In this document: positions 23,901-33,828 of the stretch, in pieces
Position numbering within the stretch: the first letter of the stretch is position 1
How the letters are laid out: each line of letters starts with the position of its first letter
Assembly: GCF_000417875.1 (NCBI RefSeq)
Contig: NW_006920883.1
Location: 419,202 to 483,201 of the forward strand
Source: Pseudozyma flocculosa PF-1
Lineage: Eukaryota > Basidiomycota > Ustilaginomycetes > Ustilaginales > Ustilaginaceae
DNA length: 64,000 nt
Direction: 5' to 3'
Translations under genes and position numbers: made by a program
The notes under the pieces: model-generated
Database searches by the model: none
What the model saw: only the letters and a program-made list of their open reading frames with translations
Told to the model about the DNA's origin: nothing

Positions 23901-25149
23901 GATGCAGAGGAGAGAGGACATGGCGCGGTGCGAGCGTACATGATGCACTTGGTATGATACGGCGTCCACCCTCCCGCTACGTTGGTGCGGGGTCGTGCGT
24001 GCGTGGCCAACGGTGCGTTGCAGGTATGTAGCGCATCGACCCGCCTTCCCGCTCGGCCCCTCTCCCGGACTCTAAGCGGTTCGGCAGGTCCGATTGCGGA
24101 TACGACAACGAGCGGGGATGGGGCCAACAACCTGGCCGTCTCCGAACCAAGGATACGGATGGCCGAGGGTCGGGAGAGCGGAGTTGCGACAGTTGCAAGA
24201 ACGTGCGCCCAGATGTCCTGTCTCGTGCGATCCAGAAGGACGGTACCGGTACAGCGCTGTGTTAGGATAGGATGGGATCCACCTCGTCCGGGTCGGCGGG
24301 GCAGATGGCGGGAAAGAAGGCGGAGTGCCCGCGCGTGCACGTACGCGCGTGGCCGACCCGCCTGCCTTCGAGGCCTCACCACGCCATCCAACTCCGCCAC
24401 TCCGCCGTCACCTTCTCTCCGAGTCGGTGGGAACGCCATCCCGGCACCTCCCGTACGCGCATGTCCTTGGTCATCGCGAGTCGAGGGCGGGACCATCCTA
24501 ATTCCCACCACCCGCTGCCTGTCGTTCGAACGAGGGTCTGCGCGCGCCACGCGTACGCAACACTCTCGACGCGCTCTTGCGATGGCTCCAACGGATGCTG
24601 TGTCGCGATCCCGCGGCAATGATTCGTCTTCAGGATATGATTCGTCTTCAGGATATGAAGGGCATCCGCATGCAAACGCCGCGGACACGCAGATACTGTA
24701 TCTATGCATGCGTGTGTCGGCGAGCGCTTCGTACACGGGTCGACAATCCCTACCGCGGCTCGGGATCGTGGGGGGTTATCGTACAAGTACGTAGATCGCA
24801 CTACAATGGCGATCGCGGCGAGGCCCATGCGCCGCATGGAAGGTCCCGCAGTCTCAAGCTGTCCGCTGCCCTCTGGCAGACCGGTGCGAGATCTGTATCG
24901 CTGGATCTCGAATGACACATGCGCCGCGCCATTGATCGACTGTGCGTGTCTGCTCGTGGGGGGCTCCCCGGTCACGTTTGCCGTCGGACCGCGCGAGGGT
25001 CCGATGAGCGGCAAGGCTAGCCTGAACGAGCATGGACGGTTCTCCCACGCTCCTCGACGCTAATGCCGAGACGTGATCAAAGCTCCCGCACATTGTCCCG
25101 TATGAGGAGACCAGAGGAGGCTTGGCAACCGCCTCGGTGATGCCTCCGC
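17938..25149. other. 7.2 kb gene-poor tract rich in CAGG/CCTG words
   Basis: I found no supported gene. Open frames here (up to about 326 codons) are Arg/Pro/Ala-rich reading-frame noise without motifs. The part near 17938 is the promoter and leader of the scaffold gene, and several kb of it may be regulatory. Dense tetranucleotide words occur: cttgcttgcttgcttgc at about 19329, a cccg/cctg run at 19618-19650, and cctggcctggcctggcctag-type repeats at about 19873-19910. An 18-bp direct repeat (atgattcgtcttcaggat) occurs twice in tandem at 24619-24654. A long non-coding RNA or a decayed element is possible but not shown. Confidence 0.45.
24619..24654 (+). repeat. 18-bp tandem duplication
   Basis: Two exact adjacent copies of atgattcgtcttcaggat, followed by the first bases of a third. 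It lies in the gene-poor tract; no function is evident. Confidence 0.9.
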
Positions 25150-26793
25150 TCAGCTTGCCGCCTTCTTGGGCGAGGTCGACGAGAAGCCCATGGCAAGCAG
25201 CGTGTTCTTCTGCGTCGGTCCCTTGGTCGTTTTCGCCTTCTTGGTCGCAGGAGCATCATCCGGCTTGACGCCAATCTCCATGAGCTCCGTGAAGCGCTCG
25301 AAAAAGGCGTGCGGAAAGATGCCGCCCGACGCCTGCGGGTGGCCATTGAAGGCGTTGCCGTTGACGGCCTCCATGACCTCGGCCTTGAACTGCGGGTCGC
25401 GGTCGGCGTAGCTGTTGAGGATCTCGATGATGTTGACCTCTTCACCGCGCTTCTTCGCAATCTGGGCGATGCGGCAGGAAAAGTTTGTCAGCCCCTCGTT
25501 GTAGCCGTCGTTGGCGCACATGATGACCTGGAGCCGCTTGGACTTGAGCGTGCCGCTCCAGCGCGTCGCGATGCTCGGGTGGACCTGGTAGCCCGAGCGG
25601 ATCCGCAGCAGCGCCACGCGGCCGTCCTTTGAGAATTTGGGCGGCGTGTGGGTGCAGCGCTCCGTCTCGAGGGCGACGGCGTCCCTCGCTTCGTAGAGTC
25701 GCTTGGCGTGCGGGTTCGAGGCCGGGTCGATGATGCCGAGCGGATCGCGGCTCGAGAGCACGGCGTTCCAGGCGGTGGCGACGTCAAAGTCGGGCGTGCG
25801 CCGCGGCGCATTGATCAGGGCAATGGCCGAGCCCAGCCGCTTCTTTGTCCATTTTTTGATCTCGGGCGTGAGGTCGGGAAAGGGTGGGTCCCAGTCGACA
25901 TTGACGCTGAGGTCGCCCATGGTGCCGAGCACGGCGAGATAGTCGATCTGTGCCTCGGCGTCGGCCCCTGTGCCCTCCCAGAGCGGGCGGCAGAGGACCC
26001 AGGTGAGAAGAGATGCGGTGGCGACGGGCTTGTGATGGCATGCGTTGAGCATCAGCGAGCCCCGAGGGCCAGGGTCGTCGACGGGCAGCCAGTGGTGGTC
26101 GATGACCATGGTGCGCACCGCTTCCGGGTGATCGCTCTGCCAGCCGTGGTGGCCACCGTTTACGAGGGGTGGGCCGTTGCGGCTGCCCTGGTCGAGCACG
26201 ATGACCCACTTGGCGTTGACGTCCTCCATGGCCTCGCGCTGTTCGGAGGCAGCCGGGTTGCTGCCTTTGGTCATGAGGTGGACGTCGATGAGGGTTGGAT
26301 CGATTTTGAGCGCATGGGTCAAGGTGCGGTGCATGATGGCGCCCGAGCAGAGGCCGTCTGCGTCCTTGTCGGGTACCACGAGGACGCGTTCACCGCTGCG
26401 AGCGCATCGTCTGAGGAAGCTGACGGCGTCTGCCATTCTTTGCGGCGGTGCAGGCCATTCTGGGCAGTCGGACGAGGTTCTGGCGACCTGGATGAGAGGC
26501 AGGGTCTTGGAGGAGGGAGGAGACGAAGCGGATGGCGAGTGTGGCTTTTTGGGCTTCTTGGAGGACAGCTGGTCGTCGGAGGCTTTGCGCTTGGGCATGT
26601 CTGTAGCTGAGGCCGATTTGGCGTCCTTGCGGGGTCGACCTATGCGGCGTGCCGCGGTGGATGCTGGACGGACGAGGAGCGAGCGCGGTGGCGTGCCGTG
26701 GGGAGTCTTTGAGACGGTGAGGATCGAGGCGGCTGGTGGTGCGTTGCGGGCGTGTTTTGCGGCGAGGCCGAGTGTCGATCTAGCCAGGAGCAT
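25150..26793 (-). CDS. DHH-family phosphoesterase (RecJ-like)
   Basis: Single-exon frame of 547 residues. The catalytic motifs are VVPDKDADGLCSGA (DKDADG at 142-147), VIVLDQGS (201-204) and MVIDHHWLP (DHH at 232-234), followed by LNACHHKPVATASLL. A C-terminal DHHA1-like domain contains RWSGTLKSKRLQVIMCANDG and GHPQASGGIFPHAFFE. Known DHH enzymes use two metals to hydrolyse phosphodiesters; RecJ members are single-strand DNA exonucleases. The first 65 residues are Ala/Arg/Ser-rich and read like a mitochondrial presequence. A second in-frame ATG at 26598 begins a Lys-rich, nuclear-signal-like segment (MPKRKASDD...KKPKKP). The substrate is not determined by the sequence. It is divergent from the ETFA gene. 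Confidence 0.85.
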   Translation of the reverse strand: MLLARSTLGLAAKHARNAPPAASILTVSKTPHGTPPRSLLVRPASTAARRIGRPRKDAKSASATDMPKRKASDDQLSSKKPKKPHSPSASSPPSSKTLPLIQVARTSSDCPEWPAPPQRMADAVSFLRRCARSGERVLVVPDKDADGLCSGAIMHRTLTHALKIDPTLIDVHLMTKGSNPAASEQREAMEDVNAKWVIVLDQGSRNGPPLVNGGHHGWQSDHPEAVRTMVIDHHWLPVDDPGPRGSLMLNACHHKPVATASLLTWVLCRPLWEGTGADAEAQIDYLAVLGTMGDLSVNVDWDPPFPDLTPEIKKWTKKRLGSAIALINAPRRTPDFDVATAWNAVLSSRDPLGIIDPASNPHAKRLYEARDAVALETERCTHTPPKFSKDGRVALLRIRSGYQVHPSIATRWSGTLKSKRLQVIMCANDGYNEGLTNFSCRIAQIAKKRGEEVNIIEILNSYADRDPQFKAEVMEAVNGNAFNGHPQASGGIFPHAFFERFTELMEIGVKPDDAPATKKAKTTKGPTQKNTLLAMGFSSTSPKKAAS

Positions 26794-27486
26794 TCGCGGG
26801 CGATGGGAGCGCAGGCGATGATGGCCGGCTGTCGTGGTGGTACAGTGTCAGAAGCATTGTTGACCATTGATCATCGGGGTGAGGGTCAAGAGGTGACACA
26901 GCTGGGGAAAGCGGGGAGAGCATAGGGCGGCGAGCGAGGCGCACGCAACCCTCAATGACGGCGGCTGCAACGGTCCAAGCCTCCTCCACCTCTTGGGTCC
27001 TGACCGCTGCTGAATCGGGGACGCTTGCCCATCGGGAGTAGTCTCGGTCACTCTTCTCGAATCGGAGATCAGGCCAGGCCTGGCCCGGACTGCCAGGCCT
27101 CAAAAAGCGAGGGGCAGCGGGACCATTCGGAAGCGGGGCTGAGGTCAGACGCTCACCGCGGATTCCAAGGGACGGGCCAGCGTGAAAGCAGGCAGAGAGA
27201 GCGGGCGATGGGCAGTCAGGCAGGCAGGCAAGGCAGGCCAATGACCCCCGAGACCGACGACTGACCGGCTGGCCGGCCCACAACTCTCCCCGCCCCGCCT
27301 CGTCAATCCCCTTCAAAGCCGACACCAAACCCCTCCCGCAGCCCATCGACGACGACGACGACCAAGACGCCGACGCCACCATCACCACCACCATCGCAAT
27401 CGCAATCGCCATCACTGCCATCCCTTTCCGTACTCGCACAACCTAGACCTGCAGCCCACATCCCCGCACGCCCACCCTCTAGCACC
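26794..27486. promoter_or_regulatory. Divergent promoter interval DHH protein / ETFA
   Basis: 693 bases between two divergent start codons. It contains a CAGG run (about 27220-27240) and a CAC/GAC-rich stretch just before the ETFA start. No TATA box is obvious and no gene is supported. Confidence 0.45.
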
Positions 27487-29096
27487 ATGATCGCCGCCCG
27501 CTGCCTGCCGCGCCCCGCCACGCGCGCATCGACCTCGTCCATGATCAGCGTCGCCGCCCTCCCGAGGAGGACCTTTGCCACCTCCCGCGTCGACCTCGCA
27601 AGCACCCTCCTCTTCCTCGAGCACAAGAAGGGCGTCTTCAACGCCACCTCTCTCGCCGCCGTCACCGCAGCCCAGAAGCTCGGAGGCGACATCCACGGAC
27701 TCGTCGTCGCCGGCGAGGACGCCGCAGAGGAGGTTGCAAACAAGGCGGCAAAGTGAGTCAATCCTTGCCTTGTCTCTTTGCGCAACAAGAATCTTCTGCA
27801 GCACCACCCACGCCTTCCAGTCCGGACACTGAATCGCTCCTGCCGACCCCTTCTTCCCTTGTGCTCCTGATCCGCCGCCTTTTCCCCCTCGCAAAGGATC
27901 TCGGGCCTGACAAAGGTTCTCTACAGCAAGCACAAGGACTTTGCCTCGCTCCTCTCGGAGCCCGTTGCGCCTCTGATCAAGTCGCTCGTCGACTCCAACA
28001 ATTACACCCACGTCGTCACCGGACACACGGCCGTCGGCAGGGACATTTTCCCGCGCGCCGCCGCGCTCCTCGATTCGTCCCAGGTCAGCGACATCATCGA
28101 CCTCGAGGGCGAGGACGTCTTTGTCCGCCCCATCTACGCCGGCAACGCCATCGCCACGGTCAAGGCGACCGACAAGGTCAAGGTCTTCACCGTCCGAGGC
28201 ACCGCATTCGATGCCGCTTCCACCGAGGGCGGCAGTGCGACCGTCGAGGAGGTGGCTGCGCCCGGCGCAGAGGGTGAGTGCTCGACAGGCTCGCATTCCG
28301 TGCACGACCGCCGCATTGGCTAGGTGCTGAACGGACTGTTCCTTCCCGTTGCCCATCGTTGTTTTCCCGCCTTTCCTCTTTTCCCACATCCACCAGCGCT
28401 GACCGACTTTATCGAGGAGAAGGTGTCCGAGTCGTCGCGCCCCGACCTCGCCACGGCGCCGCGGGTGGTTTCCGGCGGCCGTGCGCTCAAGTCGGCCGAC
28501 AACTTTGTCAAGTACATTGAGCCGCTGGCCGATGCGCTCGGTGCCGCTGTGGGAGCCTCGCGCGCCGCCGTCGATGCCGGATACGCCGACAACGCGCTCC
28601 AGGTGGGACAGACGGGCAAGATCATCGCTCCCGAGCTCTACATGGCCATTGGCATCTCGGGCGCCATCCAGCACCTTGCCGGTATGAAGGACTCGAAGAC
28701 GATTGTCGCCATCAACAAGGTGCGTCTCGCTCCCGCGGCCAGCTACGCCTCGAGCTGGCCGTAGGCTATCGTGCCGGTTCTTTGTGTCAGCTGCCGTTGG
28801 CGTGCTGATCATTGTCATCTCCGGGCCCCGTCTCTTGGCTTTCCGCTCGATGTCGTCTGTGCCACTCGCAGGACGCCGACGCCCCCATTTTCCAGGTGGC
28901 CGACCTTGGTCTCGTCGCCGACCTCTACGATGCCGTGCCTGAGCTGCTGTGAGTTGATTCGCGTCCGGATCCTCTTTGATGGCCACGGATGGATGGGCAG
29001 ATTCGCTGATCCCCTCGTTGTCTCTTGCCGTCACCCCCGATCCCTGTCGATCCTTTCCTCCGAATTGCGACCGCAGTGAGAAGGTCAAGGCCTGAT
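27487..29096 (+). CDS. ETFA: Electron transfer flavoprotein alpha subunit
   Basis: Five exons: 27487-27752, 27897-28273, 28397-28719, 28872-28948 and 29078-29096, giving 353 residues with the frame kept across every GT-AG junction. The N terminus is an Arg/Ser/Ala-rich mitochondrial presequence ([18 protein letters not shown]...). The body has [10 protein letters not shown], then the FAD-binding half: [74 protein letters not shown] and [19 protein letters not shown]. This is the complete C-terminal ETF-alpha signature. With the beta subunit, the matrix ETF accepts electrons from acyl-CoA and other dehydrogenases and passes them to ETF-ubiquinone oxidoreductase. The last coding exon is only 19 bases (EKVKA and stop). 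The length fits the family. Confidence 0.96.
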
Positions 29097-29804
29097 GTGC
29101 AGCGAGCATGTCGAGATGCTGCCGTAATGTCTCGTAGTCGATGCGATGTGCAGGGAATTGAACGTGCCCTCGAGTCGTCCATCTTGTGTCCTGCTGCCCG
29201 CCTGCGTCGCACGCGCTTTTGTGGCGCAGCAGGGCCTGCGACGTACTAATAGCGACCGCGTTGCGATCCGAGCAGACGTTGTCTGGCATGCTCAATGAGA
29301 CGTCACGTGCCCAAGGCATGCTCTGCTGTGATTTGAAAGGTGGCAAGGACGACTGGGGTGAACGGGCGAACCGAGGATGGGCCGTGCGTGAGGAGGCGTG
29401 GTGGCGCCGAGCTGATTTCGCGTTAGCGCGGCAGGCCCGGGCAAGGCCAGGCCAGGGCAGATCTGCCTGGCGGATTAGAGGACAAGCAGGCAGGCCAGAC
29501 CCCCGACACGAGCGGGCACGTCCCATGGCTCTCTGGCAACCGTGGCCTCCAGCCCTTTCTTCCTGCTCCATGCCAGCGCCCCATCACCTCTCCCGCGCCG
29601 CAATCTCCTCGTTTCCGGTCTTTACCCAACGTCACGCAACGTCGCCCACGTCAAATCACCGGCTCCTCCCGTGTTCCCAGCTGAAGCTGGCCGAGCCGGG
29701 ACAAGGCATCCCAGCCACACCACCCTCCTCGAAGCCTTGATCGACCTGGTCCATCTCTGCGGGCTCGGCTTCGTCCCGCCAACTCGGCCGTGCCCCCCCT
29801 CGCC
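29097..29804. other. Intergenic interval ETFA / APC4
   Basis: Holds the ETFA 3' region and the APC4 promoter side. CAGG/GGCC words cluster at about 29430-29500. No supported gene; a 719-codon minus-strand frame crossing it is antisense to ETFA. Confidence 0.5.
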
Positions 29805-32800
29805 ATGGCACTGCCCATCGAAGGTGGAACCTGGGCTGAGCCCGGGGCGTGCCTGGGCTTGATGCCGGTCTTGGCCGACCACAGGCTCCCCAAGTCTGCC
29901 ACCCTGCTGCACAGCTCCGCCAACCCACGCATGGACCTCGTCCTCTTGCTCACCAAGGATGAGGCCGCCGCTGCGGCCACCACAGCTGCGGGCGCATCCG
30001 CCAACAGGGGAATGTCGGCCGCACAGCGAGCCCTGATGCAGCGCATGATGGCAAAGCGAGCCGGCCAGGCCGCCGGCCCCGCCACCGCACCCGAACCGAC
30101 CAGGGGACCCAAGATCAACATGGAGCTCTGGAGGCTCGGCGACGACAGCTCCTGCGTGTGGGAGGTGCCCCTCACCGCAGAGCGGCTCCTCGACCCCGAA
30201 CCGGGCAGCGCGGCCGCCAAAGCAGCGGAGCAGGAGCTCGAGGACCTCTGCGTCCACGACATCGGCTGGAGCCCGGACGGCGATCGGCTGGCCGCCCTCT
30301 TCTCGGTACGACGCCTGAAAACCGCTGCGGCGGCGTCCGAGCCAAGCGGACGCTATGTCACGCTCGTCAGGACCTTCTCGGTCCACGACGGACGCCTCTG
30401 CAGCACCGCCCTGCTGCACCCCGTCCGAGACATTCGCACCAAGAGGGATGCCGAGAGGTTCAAGGCGCCGCACCAGCTCAGCTGGCATCCCCTCGATCCG
30501 CCTGCGGAGGCAACGGAGGCGGCCAAGAAGGGGCAGACCGCATCGGCCACTGCCGCAAAGCAGCTGGCCAAGTTCGACCCGCTGCCGCCCGTACCGAGCG
30601 CCGACGAGTTCGCCTCGGGATCTTCGACAGCCAACCTCATGCCGCACCAGCTGCGTATGATGCAGATGAGCGGGGCACAGAAGCCGCAGCCCAGCTTTGA
30701 GCTGCCGAGCTCGATGCGCGCGTCGGGTCGCGGACCCCTTGCGTCCTATCCGTGGCTCTTCAAGGACGGCACTGAGCTGGGCCTGGTGGAACGCAGCGAC
30801 CGTGGCAGCGGCAGCGGCAGCGGCACCGGGCCCAGCCCCCGACCGGCCGACGGCGCCAACAGAGATACGGCAGCGTCTGACCTCGCTGCCACCTCCATCC
30901 TGTGCGTGGCCAACTCCAAGACCAGCCGGATCCATCTTCTGCTCGACGCCTCCATCCACCTCGGCTCGTTCGCCGCGTGCCCCGCCTACCGCAACGACAA
31001 TCTCCCGCACAGGTATACCACCTCGCACATCACCACGCACGTGCCTCGCAACCTCTCGACCGTCATCGTGGGCTTCACCCTTGATAGAATTGCGGGACCG
31101 AAAGAGTCCAAGCTTTCCGGCGAGCATGTCGTCAGCCTGCGGGCAACGGAGGCCAAGCTGCCGATCAAGCAGAGCGGCAAGGCGCACCCCAAGTCGTCGG
31201 CCCACCTCATGAACAAGCTCTCCCGCCTCGGTCACCTCCTCGGCATCTACGCAGGCTACTCGCTCGACGTGGCCGCCATCATCCAGCAGATCTGGAGCCG
31301 CGAGATACAGCAGGGCGTCATCGACGAGTGGACCAAGCTGACAAAGGAGCTCCAGGTCAAGTTCGGCTGCGACTACAAGTACGAGCTGCTCAACTCGCTC
31401 CTCACCGGCAAGGCCAGCCCGGCCGTCGAGACGCTGCTGCTGGCCAACCTCACCGAGGGCCTTCTGACCCGCTTCGAGCAGACGGCATTCGCCGCGTTCG
31501 ACCGGCTCAAGCAGCTGCTCCACGTCAGCCTGCGCCCGGCGCTCGAGCGTATCCTCATCTGCCTCAAAGAGTGGCAGGGTCTCTACCGCTAGTGAATCCG
31601 TCCGGGCCGTCGGCATTGTCAATCACTGGGGTCACGGGCGCGTCCGCTGACAGTTGTCTCCGACCCGTCTCGTTTTGACGCCTCGCCAGCTTCCGCCTCT
31701 ACAACTTTGGCGGTTTGGAGGACGACGCGCCACAGCGCGAGTCTTCCAATTCAGGCAGCACCCCTAGCTACGGTTATACTCAGACCTGTTCGGAATCCAG
31801 CTCAAACGAGGAGCCTGCGCTCGAAGCAAAAAGGCCGGACAAGTCGAACCGGCTGCCCAACAAGTTCATCAGGGTCATCCAGGAGTGCCTCGATACCTGC
31901 CTGTCGCTCGCCGAGCTGATCGACATCGAGTCGGTCACCGTCGAGGAGTTTTTCCGCTATTGTCGCTATGGTGAGCCGGCCAACGGCGGTTGGAGTGACG
32001 CTCGGACGGTAGGCCCGCGCGTAGGTAAGCATACTGACGCAGATCTCGCTCCTTCCAACGTCCCGGCCCTCGCCCACACCATGCAGAAAAGGAGCGGCAG
32101 GAACGCCTGAAGCAAGACCAGCAAGAGCCCAGGCTCGCCATCAACTACGACGTGACGACCGTCGCCCGTTTCCTCGAACGCGGCTTCGAGCCTCCGGGCA
32201 TCAAGCGGCTGCTGGGCTCCACCCCTCTTGCCAGTGAAATACCTGCTCCGGACTCTGCGGCTGCAGCTGGTGATGCTACTGCGACGGATCTGGCACAGCA
32301 GGAGGTCGTGGTCATCGACGATAGCGACGACGACGACGATCTGGGCGATAGCGAGTTCGACGAACTCGAGGGTGGGAACAGCGTGCTGGACGTGGATGAC
32401 GACATGGACGACGTCGAGCAGCGGGCAGACGCCGGCGAGGATGCCGAAGTGGTCGAGTCGAGCGCCCTCGAGGCCATGCTGGCCCAGGCCCGCGCCCATC
32501 TCAAGAAGATCGAGGCGCTGGTGGAAGCGGCGGGGGCCAAGGAAGGAGGAGCAGGGGCCAAGGGCAAAAAGGGCAAAGGCAAAGCTCCGGCCAAGCGCGC
32601 GGCGGCACCAGCACCTCCTCCACCGCCTCCGGCTCCCAAGCGGCCCAGAGGCAGGGAACGCGTCTCGCAAGCCCCTGCCTTTGTCAGCAAGCCTCCGTCG
32701 GCGATGGCCGCACCCTCGCCTCCTCCACAGGTTGCAAGCGGCTCTCGAGACACCTCGAAGCGTGCCGGCGGCTCGACTCGAAAGACGGGTCTGTCGACGA

Positions 32801-33828
32801 CGTCGCCCACCTCGCCTGGCCTGCTGGACGTGCTGGCGACCGTGGTCAGGCAGATGGGCCAGGTGCTCGGCGACGTCCTGGCCGAAAGCCTGTCCAACGT
32901 CAAGATCAAGTCGACCTACACTGCATCCACGCGGGTGTTTCACGGCAAGATCCCAATCGAAGACGAAGCCAAAGGCCCGATCCCGAAGCGCCCCCTCACC
33001 GCTTGTGACGCCATCGAGTCGCTTGCCAGCGTCCCGGCGCAGCAGCCCGAGCCTGCTCCGAGGCTCCTCAAGGTGGCCAGCGCGCATGGACAGGACCGCG
33101 TCAACAGCAAGGACTTCACCGAATACTTTGTGGCGACCTGCACCCGGGCGAGCTACGGCTTGAATCCCGCCGGCAGCGATGGCGCGGTCGCTGCTGGCGA
33201 CAATCAGCCCGAGTTTGACCGCCTCATCGTATGGGCCTGGACGCCCAAGATGCGCACGATTGAGCATCAGTACCTCATGTTCGGCTTCAGATCGGCCCAT
33301 GTCTTCCAAGGGCAGGCCCAGGGCGCGACGATCCTCGACTATGCCTACTATGATCATCGTGAGCTGGTGCTCCTCGTCCGCCTTCCCCTGTCTGGCGCCG
33401 CTGCCCAACCCGCCAGTGCCGCCGCATCCTCTGCTTCTGCAAGCGGCGCCGGCCGCGGTCGCGGCAGGAAGCGCAAGACGCGGGCGTCCGACGCCAACGG
33501 CGGCAGCACCGACGACGGCGGTGGCGGCGGCGATGACGACGACACCGCCGCCGCGCGCTACTTTATCGCCACCTTCTGGCAGGATGAGCACGTGCGGGGT
33601 CTCCTCTTCGAAGAAGATTATCATCCGCTCGAGGATGTGCCTCTACAGCTGGAGCGCGTCACAGAGCTCCCGACGGGCTTCCGCGCTGCCAGCATGTCGA
33701 TGAGCGAACGCAAAAAGACGGTCGCCGTCGTCAACCGCCAGCGCAACCGCATCGTCTACGTCGACCTGACGCGCGACTGGCAGCCCGCCCCCATACAAAC
33801 CGAACACCAGGTGGGCCGCAGAGGATGA
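29805..33828 (+). CDS. APC4: Anaphase-promoting complex subunit 4
   Basis: Three exons: 29805-31591, 31690-31970 and 32087-33828, giving 1269 residues. Both introns are GT-AG and restore the conserved text, for example GLY at 31591 to FRLYNFGG, and FFRYCRY to EKERQERLKQ. The N terminus has an APC4-type WD40 start (NPRMDLVLLLTKDE, then WRLGDDSSCVWEV and VHDIGWSPDGDRLAALFSV). The central APC4 domain has YSLDVAAIIQQIWSREIQQG, RFEQTAFAAFDRLKQLLHV and LERILICLKEWQGLY. APC4 is a platform subunit of the APC/C ubiquitin ligase acting in mitosis. The protein is longer than the human one (about 800 residues) because of low-complexity insertions: a Lys/Ala/Pro-rich and an acidic segment in exon 3. The ATG at 29805 was preferred; an upstream GTG codon is not a plausible start. 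Confidence 0.9.

Noticed and set aside
23756..24736. 326-codon minus-strand open frame
   Set aside because: No hydrophobic core pattern or motif; includes translation of the 18-bp tandem duplication.
27412..29571. 719-codon minus-strand open frame
   Set aside because: It is antisense to the ETFA exons and introns; it lacks any domain pattern and arises from GC-rich codon use on the other strand.
29622..31622. 666-codon minus-strand open frame
   Set aside because: Antisense shadow of APC4 exon 1; Gly/Arg/Val-rich without family motifs.
31715..32110. Separate small gene downstream of APC4 exon 1
   Set aside because: The frame is APC4 exon 2: clean splice sites on both sides restore the APC4 text.
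31966..33624. 552-codon minus-strand open frame
   Set aside because: Antisense shadow of APC4 exon 3.
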